From: Myxococcales bacterium
Lineage (GTDB): Bacteria > Myxococcota_A > Polyangia > Polyangiales > Ga0077539
Assembly (NCBI GenBank): GCA_013298625.1
Contig: JAAFIF010000012.1
Span: 62,001 to 126,000, forward strand
Length of the DNA: 64,000 nucleotides
Reading direction: 5' to 3'
The position numbers and the translations under genes are program-made. The notes beneath the pieces are model-generated. The model was not told where the DNA came from. It saw nothing but the letters and a program-made list of their open reading frames with translations, and ran no database searches. This document shows positions 25,366 to 34,184 of this stretch, piece after piece; the stretch's first letter is position 1, and each line of letters begins with the position of its first letter.

Positions 25366-26643
25366 TCACCGCATCGCGATGGATCGCTCGATCGCTTCGA
25401 CCGTGGCCGCGACGCCGTCTTCTGCTGCGAGCGAGCGAGAGAGCTCTTCGGCCCGCGTCGCGAGCGACGGCCGCGCGAGCGCCCACTGGATGCGGTCCGA
25501 CAGAGACCGCTCGGTGAGCTTCTTGCGCACGATGGGCTTGGACGCGACCCCGCGCGCGTACAGCTGCTCGGCCCAATAAAACTGGTCCGCCGCGTGCGCG
25601 ACGACCACCGACGGACGTCCCGCGAGCAGCGCAGACTGCGTCGTGCCCGCGCCGCCGTGGTGCACGATCAGCTTGCACCGCGGAAACAGCGCCGCGTGCG
25701 GCGCCCGCTCGATGAACAGCACCCGCTCGCTGCTCGGCGCGCGCTCTCGCACGGCGCTCGGGCACTGCACGATCATTCGCTCGCCCGTGCGTTCGGCGGC
25801 GGCGACGAACGAGCGCACCGCGTCGAGCGCCATCCCGTCGCTCAGCGAGAACATGCTGCCGAAGGACGCGAACACCGGCGGGCCGTGCGAGAGAAAACTC
25901 TGCAATTCATCAGGTGGATTCCATTCGTGCGCGCGCTCGTCGAGCGCGAGCGTGCCCGTGAGCGCGATCTTGTCGCTCCAGTCTTCGGGCCGCGCGAAGA
26001 GCGACGGAGACACAGCGACGATGGCCCGCTGCTTGGGCCCGAAGCGCGAGACGTCGAACGGCGGCGCCTCGGGCAACGAGAGCGAGGCGCGCTGCGCAGC
26101 GACGCGCGGGTTGATCGTGCGACGAATCACGTAGTCCGCCAGCTTCCACGTGAGCGGGTTGAGCCAGCGGCCGAGGTCTCCGGCGCCCGCGGGCGGGTAG
26201 TGCCGCGAGCGATAGATCGGCTGCAGCGCGAGCGCGACGTAGGGGACGTCCATCTTCTCTGCGGCGGTCGCGACCGGGTGCGCGAGCACGTGTCCCACGA
26301 TCACGTCGCTCTCGGCAGCCATCGCGAGCGATCGCGCGAGCAGCTCGTCGGCGACAGGGTCCATCAGATCACGGACGATCAGCTCGAACTGCTGCGGCGG
26401 GCTCGCGTACTTCAGGCTCTCTTCGGACGCGCGACGGATCTCGTCCCGATGCTCGAGAAAATACTCGCGCCCGAACTGCGTGGCAGCGACGCCGGTGCTG
26501 TCGCCGAGCGCTTCGAAGGTGCGGCCCTCGACGTTGACGAAGTCGAAGCGCACGGTGTGTCCGCGCGCCGCGAGCCCGCGCGCGAGCGCGTAGAAGGGTC
26601 GTACGTCTCCTTCGGTTCCCCACGAGATGAGTCCGATTCGCAT
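25366..26643 (-). CDS. UDP-glycosyltransferase (MGT/GT1-like)
   Basis: 425 residues. The N-terminus MRIGLISWGTEGDVRPF is the classic start of GT1/GT28 transferases acting on small lipophilic acceptors. The C-terminal half contains PPVFASFGSMFS, then the donor-binding block HHGGAGTTQSALLAGRPSVV followed by AHAADQFYWAEQLYARGV, all in the expected order of the GT-B fold. The enzyme should transfer a sugar from a nucleotide sugar to a secondary metabolite or lipid. A GGGAGC sequence lies upstream of the ATG. It precedes the AraC/GyrI gene in the same direction across 225 bp in which I see no gene. Confidence 0.9.
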   Translation of the reverse strand: MRIGLISWGTEGDVRPFYALARGLAARGHTVRFDFVNVEGRTFEALGDSTGVAATQFGREYFLEHRDEIRRASEESLKYASPPQQFELIVRDLMDPVADELLARSLAMAAESDVIVGHVLAHPVATAAEKMDVPYVALALQPIYRSRHYPPAGAGDLGRWLNPLTWKLADYVIRRTINPRVAAQRASLSLPEAPPFDVSRFGPKQRAIVAVSPSLFARPEDWSDKIALTGTLALDERAHEWNPPDELQSFLSHGPPVFASFGSMFSLSDGMALDAVRSFVAAAERTGERMIVQCPSAVRERAPSSERVLFIERAPHAALFPRCKLIVHHGGAGTTQSALLAGRPSVVVAHAADQFYWAEQLYARGVASKPIVRKKLTERSLSDRIQWALARPSLATRAEELSRSLAAEDGVAATVEAIERSIAMR

Positions 26644-26762
26644 GCGATGTGCGCTCCCGCCGGCGACGACGCGCTGGCGCGAGGGACCGTACGACGATCG
26701 CGAAGCCGAGCGCAGCGGGTGGCTGGCTGGGCGCAGAAGTTACGCGCTCTGACGCGCCTCGC

Positions 26763-28217
26763 TCAGCGCGTGGCGGGCAAGGGCCAGCGCTCGATCGGCG
26801 GCGCCATGGCGTTGGTCCACTGCACGTTGGGATACACCGCGGTGTGATAGAGAAAGTGATCGGGCGCGATCGCGATGCGACCGAGCCGACGCGGCCGCTG
26901 AAACTCGGTGATGCGCGCGCCGTCCGCAGAGATCTCGACGATCCTCGGCTGTCCAGCGACGCTCATCTCGGCGTAGACGCGGCCCGTGAATCGGTCGCGC
27001 GCGAGGCTGGTGGCCGGCGCTTCGAGCGTCGCGAAGCGCACCGGCGCGGCGCCCATCGCCGCGGTGTTGAGCAGGTACAGCGTGCGGTCTTCGAGCGCGA
27101 CGAGGACGTTGGTCGAGTCGAAGATCGCGCTCGCGTGCACGCGGCTCGCGAAGCGGTGTAGCAGCGTGCGCGTGCGCGTCGAGAGCTCGACGCGAAAGAA
27201 CTCGCCGTTGGCGTCGAGGTTGCCGATGTACAAACGGTTGTCCGCGCCGTACGCGAGCCCCGCGGGGCCGGCGTCGATCGTGGCGTTTCCGAACGGCCCC
27301 GTCCCGCGCGTGACCATCGCAGGGACCACGTTGGGCAACGGCCGCATCGCGCTCGTGCGGTCGAGCTTCACCACGCCCTGCTGCGCGTCTTCGGTCGTGG
27401 CCGTGCAGCCCGCGATGCACGCGTACGTGAGCGCGACCTCGCCGATGTTCGCGCTGAACGTCGCGTTGGCGCTGCGACGAATCGCCACCTCGCCCATGTC
27501 GAGGTTGGACGCGCCGCCCCACGAGCGAAACGCTCCGTCGCTCGTGATCTGCCGCAGGTGGTCCTGCCCCGAGATCACGGTCACAGCGTACGCCGTGCAC
27601 ACGTCGTCGAACTCGAGGTCGATGATCCCTTCGTCCGGTCGCATGTTGGTGGGGATCGCGCCGACGAACTCCGGTGCGTTGAGCTGCTCGAGGCTCACGG
27701 GCGCGCAGCGCGCAGCGGGCCGAGCACAGCCGCAGTCGACGCCGTAACAGCGAGAGCCGTCGCACGTGGCAGCCTGGCAGCGGCCGTCGCCGACGCACAT
27801 TCCTGCGGTCGAGCACTCGCTTCCGGGGCCGCACAGCGTCTCTTCACCGCAGCTGGTAAACACCCCGCTGATCGTGCACGAGTTGGGCGCGCGACATCGC
27901 CCGTCGACGAAGTCGCACACGGTCTCGCCCGCGCACGCGACGGCGTCGGCGCGACGGCAGTCCTCGACGCACGCCCCCCCGACGCACGCCGCGCCCGGAG
28001 CGCTGCACGTGGCCCTGCTGCACGACCCTGCGTCGGCGACCGCGTCCGCGCTCGCATTGGCGTCGCTTGCGCTCGACCCGTCGCCGAGCACATCCGCGGT
28101 CGCGCTGTCGGGACGACCGCTGTCCTCACCGGCGTCCGGCGTGGCGACGGGCGGCGAAGAGCAAGCAGCGAGCGCGCTGAGCGCGAGGAGAGTCGCAGGT
28201 CGAATCGCGTACTTCAC
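26763..28217 (-). CDS. Cys-rich lipoprotein with NHL/SMP-30-like propeller
   Basis: 484 residues. The signal ends ALAAC (Cys19); an Asp/Ser/Ala linker runs to about residue 65. A Cys-rich section (about 65-165) has repeated Cx5-6C units (CSAPGAACVGGACVEDC, CGPGSECSTAGMC, CQAATCDGSRC), then a propeller of NHL or SMP-30-like blades (AGLAYGADNRLYIGNLDANG, RIAIAPDHFLYH). Exported to the cell envelope; no catalytic motif. Similar Cys-rich-plus-propeller lipoproteins recur elsewhere in this window (10173-12296 and 42500-44440), so they may belong to one lineage-specific surface family. Confidence 0.78.
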   Translation of the reverse strand: MKYAIRPATLLALSALAACSSPPVATPDAGEDSGRPDSATADVLGDGSSASDANASADAVADAGSCSRATCSAPGAACVGGACVEDCRRADAVACAGETVCDFVDGRCRAPNSCTISGVFTSCGEETLCGPGSECSTAGMCVGDGRCQAATCDGSRCYGVDCGCARPAARCAPVSLEQLNAPEFVGAIPTNMRPDEGIIDLEFDDVCTAYAVTVISGQDHLRQITSDGAFRSWGGASNLDMGEVAIRRSANATFSANIGEVALTYACIAGCTATTEDAQQGVVKLDRTSAMRPLPNVVPAMVTRGTGPFGNATIDAGPAGLAYGADNRLYIGNLDANGEFFRVELSTRTRTLLHRFASRVHASAIFDSTNVLVALEDRTLYLLNTAAMGAAPVRFATLEAPATSLARDRFTGRVYAEMSVAGQPRIVEISADGARITEFQRPRRLGRIAIAPDHFLYHTAVYPNVQWTNAMAPPIERWPLPATR

Positions 28218-28238
28218 GGCTGCGAAGGGTAGCAGCGC

Positions 28239-28412
28239 TCAGCGGTGGATCACCACGTCGCAAAGAGCGCTGCGCCCGATGGTCAGTCGTATACGCTCGC
28301 GACCGCGGGCACGTAGAACCCGGCACGAAGGCGCGTCGTGTGCTGGGGCGAAAGCGACAACGCTCAGCGCGGCGCCCTCGCCCAGCGCGGGCTTCACCAC
28401 GGTCGCGATCAC
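28239..28412 (-). CDS. Possible 57-residue ORF coupled to the AraC gene
   Basis: A GTG at 28412 overlaps the stop of the upstream AraC-type gene as GTGA, an arrangement typical of translational coupling. It opens a 57-residue frame ending RIRLTIGRSALCDVVIHR. Third positions are strongly G/C-rich in the first half, less so later. The ending resembles the first strands of an FHA domain (the GRS core), but the rest of an FHA domain is missing. It may be a real small protein, a truncated FHA remnant, or chance in a 191-bp gap. Confidence 0.3.
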   Translation of the reverse strand: MIATVVKPALGEGAALSVVAFAPAHDAPSCRVLRARGRERIRLTIGRSALCDVVIHR

Positions 28413-29455
28413 CGCGCCGGGCTTTTGAGCGCGGCTCGCCAGCGGCCGGGGGACATCCCGCTCCAGCGCACGAAGGCCCGATGAAACGCGGCCTGTTCGC
28501 TGAACCCGAGCTCGATCGCCACCGCGCGCACGCCCAGCGTTCGGTCCCGTAGCAGCTCGCACGCGCGCTCGAAGCGCACCTTCTCGAACAGCGCCTGCAG
28601 CGATGTGCCCTCGTCGCGCAGCCGTCGCTGCAGCGTGCGCGACGCGCAGCCCATCGCCTCGGCCACCTCGTCGAGCGACGGCTCGCGCGGGACGATCGAC
28701 CGAACGACGCGCTCGACGCGCCCCGCAAACGTGTCGCTCGGAGCGCACTCGCTCAACAGCTGACGGCCGTGAGCTTCGAGGTGCGAGAGCAGCATCGGGT
28801 TCGCCGTTCGGACGGGACGAGAGAGCAGCTCGGCGCGCATGTGCACCTCGTCCCGCGGCTGCGAATAGTGAATCGGGCAGCGAAAGAGCTCGTCTTGCTC
28901 GCGCCCGTCCTTCGGCCGCGCGTGCCGAAAGCGCATCTCTGCTGGCGCGACGTCATCGCCAGCCACGCCCCTCGCGGCGAGCACCAGCAGCGAGAAGCCG
29001 AACTCGAGCGCGTGCCTCGGCGCGGCCGCCACGGGGTCCGAGAACTCGTAGTGAATGCGCACGACGCCGTCCGCTCCCGTGCCCCAGACCCACTCGCTTC
29101 CCTCGCCGAGCACCCGCTGAAACTCGAGTCCCCGCACGAGCCCGTCGCCCAACGTCGCGGCGTTGGTCATCACCAGGACGGGCAAGAGCGCTCCCATCGG
29201 CGCGAGGTGCAGCCCCAAGTGCAAACCCAGGTTGTCGTCACCCAGGATCGTCGGCAGCTCGGCCCACAGTCGCTGCGCGGTCGGCGCGGGAATTCGCGCG
29301 TCGATCGCGGCAACCTCGTCGAGGGACAGGTCGAAGCGCGCCGCGAGCGCGCGAGGGTCGTGCCCCTGACCGCGCGCGTACTCGAAGAGCGCGTGCGCGA
29401 CGGTGGCCGTCACCGTTGCGACGTTTCGTGAGGGTGGGTTGCGCTCGCGCGACAC
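28409..29455 (-). CDS. AraC-family transcriptional regulator, Arabinose_bd type
   Basis: 348 residues from a GTG start; no in-frame ATG is available nearby. The N-terminal 190 residues match the Arabinose_bd (OruR/ArgR-like) sensor domain, with IPAPTAQRLWAELPTILGDD, LGLHLGLHLAP and the later FRHARPKDGREQDELFRCPI. The C-terminal 100 residues hold the AraC double helix-turn-helix (PSLDEVAEAMGCASRTLQRR, then VRAVAIELGFSEQAAFHRAF and WSGMSPGRWR). Regulators of this class usually control catabolic genes and bind amino-acid or lipid ligands. No catabolic operon is adjacent here, so the target is not evident. Confidence 0.9.
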   Translation of the reverse strand: MSRERNPPSRNVATVTATVAHALFEYARGQGHDPRALAARFDLSLDEVAAIDARIPAPTAQRLWAELPTILGDDNLGLHLGLHLAPMGALLPVLVMTNAATLGDGLVRGLEFQRVLGEGSEWVWGTGADGVVRIHYEFSDPVAAAPRHALEFGFSLLVLAARGVAGDDVAPAEMRFRHARPKDGREQDELFRCPIHYSQPRDEVHMRAELLSRPVRTANPMLLSHLEAHGRQLLSECAPSDTFAGRVERVVRSIVPREPSLDEVAEAMGCASRTLQRRLRDEGTSLQALFEKVRFERACELLRDRTLGVRAVAIELGFSEQAAFHRAFVRWSGMSPGRWRAALKSPAR

Positions 29456-29545
29456 GGATCTCCGCCTTTGGAGAAAACTACATCGGCCGCTCGCTGCTCC
29501 CGCGGTCGGCCCGGCGGTGGATCAGAGTGCCGATCGCGCGAGCGG

Positions 29546-29860
29546 TCAAGCAGGCAGCGCGCGAGGCGCAGCGACGGTGGCTGCTCGCGCGGCGGGCTCG
29601 CTCACCACGGCGCGGCACCGAGCGCAGCGCGGCGGGGCGGTCGCGGCCTCGGCGAGCGGCGCTTGGATCGATGCGCAAATCGCCAGGGCCATCGGCGCGA
29701 CGAACACCGCGCCGAAGCCCGTGAGCGCGGCGCCCACCATCATCGCGATCGCCGCGAGGTAGAGCGCGACGAGCCCGATCTTCGCGCTGATCGGCGCCCG
29801 CACGGCCGGAGCACGGTGGCCGCAACGCTCGCAATGACACGCTTCGTGATTGGCAAACAT
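29546..29860 (-). CDS. Small zinc-ribbon membrane protein
   Basis: 104 residues from the ATG at 29860, preceded by CGGGAG. The N-terminus carries CHCERCG and the region after the membrane part carries CARCR, so the two CxxC pairs could form one or two zinc knuckles. Between them are two hydrophobic segments (IGLVALYLAAIAMMVGAAL and AVFVAPMALAICASI). With a two-helix hairpin both cysteine pairs would lie on the same, probably cytoplasmic, side. No family recognised. It lies between the AraC gene (same strand) and the RNA ligase gene (divergent). Confidence 0.65.
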   Translation of the reverse strand: MFANHEACHCERCGHRAPAVRAPISAKIGLVALYLAAIAMMVGAALTGFGAVFVAPMALAICASIQAPLAEAATAPPRCARCRAVVSEPAARAATVAAPRALPA

Positions 29861-29964
29861 GGTCGATCTCCCGTTCACAGCGGCGGTCTCGATCGCCGCG
29901 CTGCGCTGAATCGATGAATAGGCGCTGTCGACGCGCCGGGCATTGACCGCGGGCGCACGAGGTT

Positions 29965-31257
29965 TTGACCGCAGACGCCACTTGCGCGCGGCTGCGCGAG
30001 ACCGCACTGCTGCCGCTCACCGAAGGGGCTCTCGTGAAGATCGACATCGCCGCGATCGACCGATCGCAGTTCGCCGTGGTCGAAGAGGCCGACGAGGTCC
30101 TCGTCGTCGCGCGCCGCGGAAAGTACAGCTACACCGACGCCGAGCGCCCCTTGCGCGCGCTGCTGCTCGACCGCGCCGGAACCGTGTTGTCCGCGGGCTT
30201 CGCCAAGTTCGACAACTACGGTGAGCAGCCCGAGCGCGACCGTTGGTTCGACGAGGCGTTCGCCGCGGGCGCGGTGACGCTGCGCGAGAAGCTCGACGGC
30301 TCGCTGCTGATCGTGGATCGCATCGGCGGGGCGATTCGCGTGCGAACGCGCGGTCGACGCGAGCTCGGCCCCGAGCGCGGCGGCTTCGAAGCGGTCCTGC
30401 GCGAGCAACACCCCGCCCTCCTCGCGAGGCTCGCCGAAGAGCCCGCGCTCGAGCAGCACTCGCTGCTCTTCGAGCTGGTCTTGGCCGAGCGGCCGGTGGT
30501 CCTTCGCTACGAGCGCTCGACGCTCACGCTGCTGGCGATGGTGCACAAATCAACGGTCACCGTGCGTGATGATCTCGAGGCCGAGCGAGCGCTCGCGCAG
30601 CGGCTGGGCGTGGCGCTCGCGCCGGACGTCGCGCTCGACCGCGAAACCACGGCGGCGCTGCAAGTACGGCGGTGGAAGTCGCGCGAGGGGCTCGTGGCGC
30701 GCTTTCGCGCTCCAGACGGCGCGGTCGTGATGCTCAAGCTCAAGTCCGAAGACTTCATGCGCCTGCACGGCCTTCGCTCGCGGCTCAACGAGCCTCGCTT
30801 GAAGCAGCTCGCGTGCATGCTGGACCTGCGCGAAGACAGTGACTTTCTGCGCGCGCTCGCGCCGTACGGCCTCGACTGGGAGGCCGCAGAGATGGCGAGG
30901 CCGATCCTCGCGCCGTGGCTCGCGAAGAAGCGGGCGCTGCACGCGCGGTTCGACGCGCTCAACGACGCGCTCGCTCCGCACGTGGGGCAGCGGGATGCGC
31001 GCGCCAAGGCCGGGTACGTCGCGCGGCTGCGGGCGCTCATCGCCGCGGACCCGTCGCTGTCCGAGCCGTTTTGGTTCTTCGCGGGCATCGAGCACTTCGT
31101 GCGTCCTCACCTCGCGCGGCTCGTGATCGACGCGTACGTGTTCGACGAGCCGCTGGCGCGGGTGCAGCGCTGGGCCGCAGAGCCAGCGCCGTTCGTGCGA
31201 GCGCTGATCGAAGCGCCCCACGCGCGCGCAGACTCAGCGAACTTCGCGGCGGATTGA
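29965..31257 (+). CDS. T4 Rnl1-like RNA ligase
   Basis: 430 residues if started at the TTG at 29965; a GTG at 30034 with GAAGGGG upstream is an alternative. The nucleotidyltransferase motifs are in Rnl1 order: motif I KLDGS with the candidate adenylated Lys109, motif III/IIIa FELVLAERPVVLRY at 169-182, motif IV EGLVARF (241-247) and motif V LKLKSEDFMRLH (257-268). The upstream GFAKFDNYGE stretch corresponds to the KFFN segment before motif I in T4 Rnl1. A helical C-terminus of about 160 residues follows, as in Rnl1. Such enzymes join 5'-phosphate and 3'-OH RNA ends using ATP. No end-healing kinase/phosphatase or tRNA nuclease gene is adjacent. Confidence 0.82.
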   Translation: MTADATCARLRETALLPLTEGALVKIDIAAIDRSQFAVVEEADEVLVVARRGKYSYTDAERPLRALLLDRAGTVLSAGFAKFDNYGEQPERDRWFDEAFAAGAVTLREKLDGSLLIVDRIGGAIRVRTRGRRELGPERGGFEAVLREQHPALLARLAEEPALEQHSLLFELVLAERPVVLRYERSTLTLLAMVHKSTVTVRDDLEAERALAQRLGVALAPDVALDRETTAALQVRRWKSREGLVARFRAPDGAVVMLKLKSEDFMRLHGLRSRLNEPRLKQLACMLDLREDSDFLRALAPYGLDWEAAEMARPILAPWLAKKRALHARFDALNDALAPHVGQRDARAKAGYVARLRALIAADPSLSEPFWFFAGIEHFVRPHLARLVIDAYVFDEPLARVQRWAAEPAPFVRALIEAPHARADSANFAAD

Positions 31258-31276
31258 CGGAGCGCGCCGCAGTGTG

Positions 31277-32227
31277 ATGCGCTTTCGACACCCATTCATG
31301 CGTTGGACGTACTGCCTGGTCCTGCTCGCAGGAGCGACCGTCGACTGCACGTGCCGAGACTCCGCCGAGCGCGAAGAGCCGCCTGCGCACAGCGCTCCAT
31401 CGACGACGCCCCCCAACCCAACGCCGAGCCCGACAGGCACACCCACGCCGTCACCAGCGCCAGGCTCCGGCGCGGACGCGCGGGTGCAAGCGTGGCTCGG
31501 CGCGCACTCGCTCGCGGGGCACCCCGAGCGGTACACGCTGTTCGACGTCAACGGCGACGGGCTCACCGACGTGGTTCACGACGGCGGCCTCGCGCTGCAG
31601 ACGGCCACGGGCTTCGACGAGCAGCAGCCGTTGGACACCACCGGCGCGGCGGCCTTCGCGCCGCCCCTGCGCACGGAGCGCGCGACGTTGCTCGCGTACG
31701 GCGCGCTCGGCCACGAGACCGACCACAGCGCGGGGCAGACCACGTCGGACACGTGGTTCGAGTGGACGATCTACGCGTTCGAGGGAGGGCGCACGCGCGA
31801 GGTGTTCTCCGAGCGCTTCGACGAGAACAGCGCGTTCGGCGCGCTCGACTCGCTTCGGCTCGAAGCGGTCGCCGACGGCTCAGTGCTCGAGGTCGCAGGG
31901 CCGCAGTCGCGCGTGCTGCGCTGGGACGGCGCGTCGCTCAAGGCCTCGACCTGCTGGAGCACCACGCGCGCGACGAGCGCCGGCGGGCAGATCGCAGGCT
32001 GCATCGGGACCACGACGACGAGCGTGCACTACCGCGACACAGACCGCGCAGACCGCGACGAGCGCGCAGACTCCGCCCCTGCAGGGACCGAGCTCTCGGT
32101 CTTCAACGCTGGCACCACCCGCCGCGGCTCGGCGCGGCTCTACTGCGTGGCCGACGGCGCGCGCGCGCCCGCGTGGGTCTTTCTCACGCGCGCCGAGCTC
32201 AGCGACCAGTGCCCCGAGTTCGACTGA
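31277..32227 (+). CDS. Exported protein with Pro/Thr linker and FG-GAP-like motif
   Basis: 316 residues. The N-terminus (MRFRHPFMRWTYCLVLLAGATV) is a short basic plus hydrophobic signal. Cysteines follow it, but the residue before them is Asp, so lipidation is doubtful. A Pro/Thr/Ser linker (TPPNPTPSPTGTPTPSP) spans residues 43-65. The mature domain has one DVNGDGLTD calcium-binding loop of the FG-GAP/dockerin type, then beta-rich sequence with two C-terminal cysteines. Family not recognised. The gene begins 19 bp after the RNA ligase stop on the same strand and could be cotranscribed, although nothing in it suggests a shared function. A GTG lies one codon upstream of the chosen ATG. Confidence 0.7.
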   Translation: MRFRHPFMRWTYCLVLLAGATVDCTCRDSAEREEPPAHSAPSTTPPNPTPSPTGTPTPSPAPGSGADARVQAWLGAHSLAGHPERYTLFDVNGDGLTDVVHDGGLALQTATGFDEQQPLDTTGAAAFAPPLRTERATLLAYGALGHETDHSAGQTTSDTWFEWTIYAFEGGRTREVFSERFDENSAFGALDSLRLEAVADGSVLEVAGPQSRVLRWDGASLKASTCWSTTRATSAGGQIAGCIGTTTTSVHYRDTDRADRDERADSAPAGTELSVFNAGTTRRGSARLYCVADGARAPAWVFLTRAELSDQCPEFD

Positions 32228-32232
32228 GCGGC

Positions 32233-34044
32233 TCAGCGCGCGCCGCTGCGAATCCACTGCGCGATGAGGTCGATCTGCGCTTGCGGCAACCCCTGCGCGG
32301 GCATCCTCGGCGCGCCGTTGACGCCCAAGAGCGAGTCCATGAGCCGGCTACGCGCGGGGTCGCCAGCGACGATCCACGGCCTGCCGCCGGGTCCTGTCTC
32401 GGTGCGAAGTCGGTTCGCGTTGGCGACGTCTTCGCAGAGGTCGAGCGCGAGTCCGCCCTGCGCGCCGTCGCGCGAGCTGTGGCAGCCCTCGACGCAGCTG
32501 CGGTCGATCACCTCGCGTTGGATGCGCGCAAACGCGTCGGTGCGCGTCGCGAGCGCGCGGCACGCGGCGCTGTTTCGGTCGAGCGGAGCCGGGGCCATCG
32601 TGACCTCGGGCGCGAGCGGAGCGCCGTCGCCGCGCGCAGCGTCGTAGAAGACACGCAGGATCGTCCCGTTGTGGTCCTCGGTGACGAAGAGCGAGCCGTC
32701 GCGCGCGACCGTGATGTCCACGGGCCGTCCGCGCGGATGCGAAGGCGCCTGCGGACGGTCGTCCCAGCCCGAGACGATGTCGAACAGCGACCCCGTCGGC
32801 GTCCCGTCGGCGCGCGTCGGAAGCAAGACCACCCGATGCCCGTACGCGCGCCCGCCGTGCAGCGCGACGAGCAGCCCGTTGCGCCAGGACGGCGGCATCA
32901 TCGAGCCCGTGTAGAAGCGCATCCCGAGCGGCGACGAGTGCCCGGGCAAGAGCATCACTGGCGCTTGGTACTGCGCGCAGTTGGCCATCGGGTACTCGGG
33001 GCTCGCCTCGCCGAGGTCGTAGCAGTAGGGCCAGCCGTAGTGCTTTCCGGATTGAAGGACGTTGATCTCTTCGTGCGGCAGGTCGGCCTCGCGCGAGGCG
33101 AGCGCAGGGGCGCGGGTGTGGATCGCGTCGCGCGCGTTTTCGCCCTGAAAGACCAGCCCCGACGCAGGGTGCACCGCGAGCGCCATCGAGTTGCGCAGCC
33201 CGCGCGCGAACACCTCGGACGTCGCGCGAATCGGCCATCCCCCGCTCGGACGCATCGTCGGAAACCGCGGCCCCGCCACGGTGATCCGCCGCACCACCCC
33301 GCGCGGATGCGTCGCGCCTTCGGTCTCGACGCACGGGCTCGGATAGCTGCCCTGCGCGCTCTCGCACACGTCCGAGGCTGAGCCCACGTTGGCGTAGATC
33401 GTCCACGGCCCCTGCGGCCGCGCAAACGAGTCCGGCGTGAACACAAAGTGCGTCAACGGGTGGCGCGCGCCGACCGGCGGCGGAGAGAGCTGCACGACCG
33501 GCTCGAGCACGGGCTTCGGTCGCTCGTCGGGGTTGAAGCGAAAGATGTCCGCGGGCGTTCCGACGTACACGAATCCGTCGGGGCCGATGGCGATCCCGCT
33601 GGGGCGGTCGATCAAGCGCAAGAGCGCTCCTGCGGCGCCCGAGTGCACGGGCCGCTCTTCGCTGTACGTGCCCGCGGCGCTGCGACGAAAGTACCGGATC
33701 GAGCCGCTGTCCCGAGCCCAGCCGCCCATGTCCACGACGATCAGATCGCCGTTGGCGCGCTCGACGATCCCTCGCGCGAACTTCAGCCCCTTGGCCACGA
33801 GTCCGACGCACACGCCTGCGGGCGTCCGCAGCCCCTCGAGCTTGGGAAGCCCTCCGCAGCGCTCGGTGCTCGAGAGCGTGTACGCCCCGCGCGCGACGAG
33901 CGAGTCCGGGCTCTGCCCGTAGAGCCCCGGATCGACCGGCCCCTCTTGCTCGACCTCGCTCGCCGACGGCGCCTCGCAGCTCGTCGCCGAGAGGGCACAC
34001 ACAATCAAGATCGCTGAACAAACACGGAGTCGCATCGCGGTCAT
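32233..34044 (-). CDS. PQQ-dependent glucose/sorbosone dehydrogenase-like lipoprotein with cytochrome-like tail
   Basis: 603 residues. The signal peptide ends ALSATSC. Residues 75-480 form a soluble-glucose-dehydrogenase-type six-bladed propeller: FARGIVERANGDLIVVD, IAIGPDGFVYVG, ARGLRNSMALAVHP, NVLQSGKHYGWPYCYD and the closing GRPVDITVARDGSLFVTEDH. Enzymes of this family oxidise sugars or sugar derivatives with PQQ. The last 100 residues look like a small cytochrome domain (SCVEGCHSSRDG, then GVNGAPRMPAQGL and QIDLIAQWIRSGAR). The Cys-His motif is CxxxCH rather than CxxCH, so haem attachment needs proof. An electron-transfer fusion is the natural reading. Confidence 0.83.
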   Translation of the reverse strand: MTAMRLRVCSAILIVCALSATSCEAPSASEVEQEGPVDPGLYGQSPDSLVARGAYTLSSTERCGGLPKLEGLRTPAGVCVGLVAKGLKFARGIVERANGDLIVVDMGGWARDSGSIRYFRRSAAGTYSEERPVHSGAAGALLRLIDRPSGIAIGPDGFVYVGTPADIFRFNPDERPKPVLEPVVQLSPPPVGARHPLTHFVFTPDSFARPQGPWTIYANVGSASDVCESAQGSYPSPCVETEGATHPRGVVRRITVAGPRFPTMRPSGGWPIRATSEVFARGLRNSMALAVHPASGLVFQGENARDAIHTRAPALASREADLPHEEINVLQSGKHYGWPYCYDLGEASPEYPMANCAQYQAPVMLLPGHSSPLGMRFYTGSMMPPSWRNGLLVALHGGRAYGHRVVLLPTRADGTPTGSLFDIVSGWDDRPQAPSHPRGRPVDITVARDGSLFVTEDHNGTILRVFYDAARGDGAPLAPEVTMAPAPLDRNSAACRALATRTDAFARIQREVIDRSCVEGCHSSRDGAQGGLALDLCEDVANANRLRTETGPGGRPWIVAGDPARSRLMDSLLGVNGAPRMPAQGLPQAQIDLIAQWIRSGAR

Positions 34045-34184
34045 AGGCTATGCTCGAGCCTCGCGCGCCGCGCAATCGCAGCGCCGAGAACCCTCGCACG
34101 ATACACAGCGACCGCGGCGGTACGAAGCAACTCTGCGAGCGAAATCACCAGACGCGACGAGGCGCTGACGGGTATCGTCCGCCG

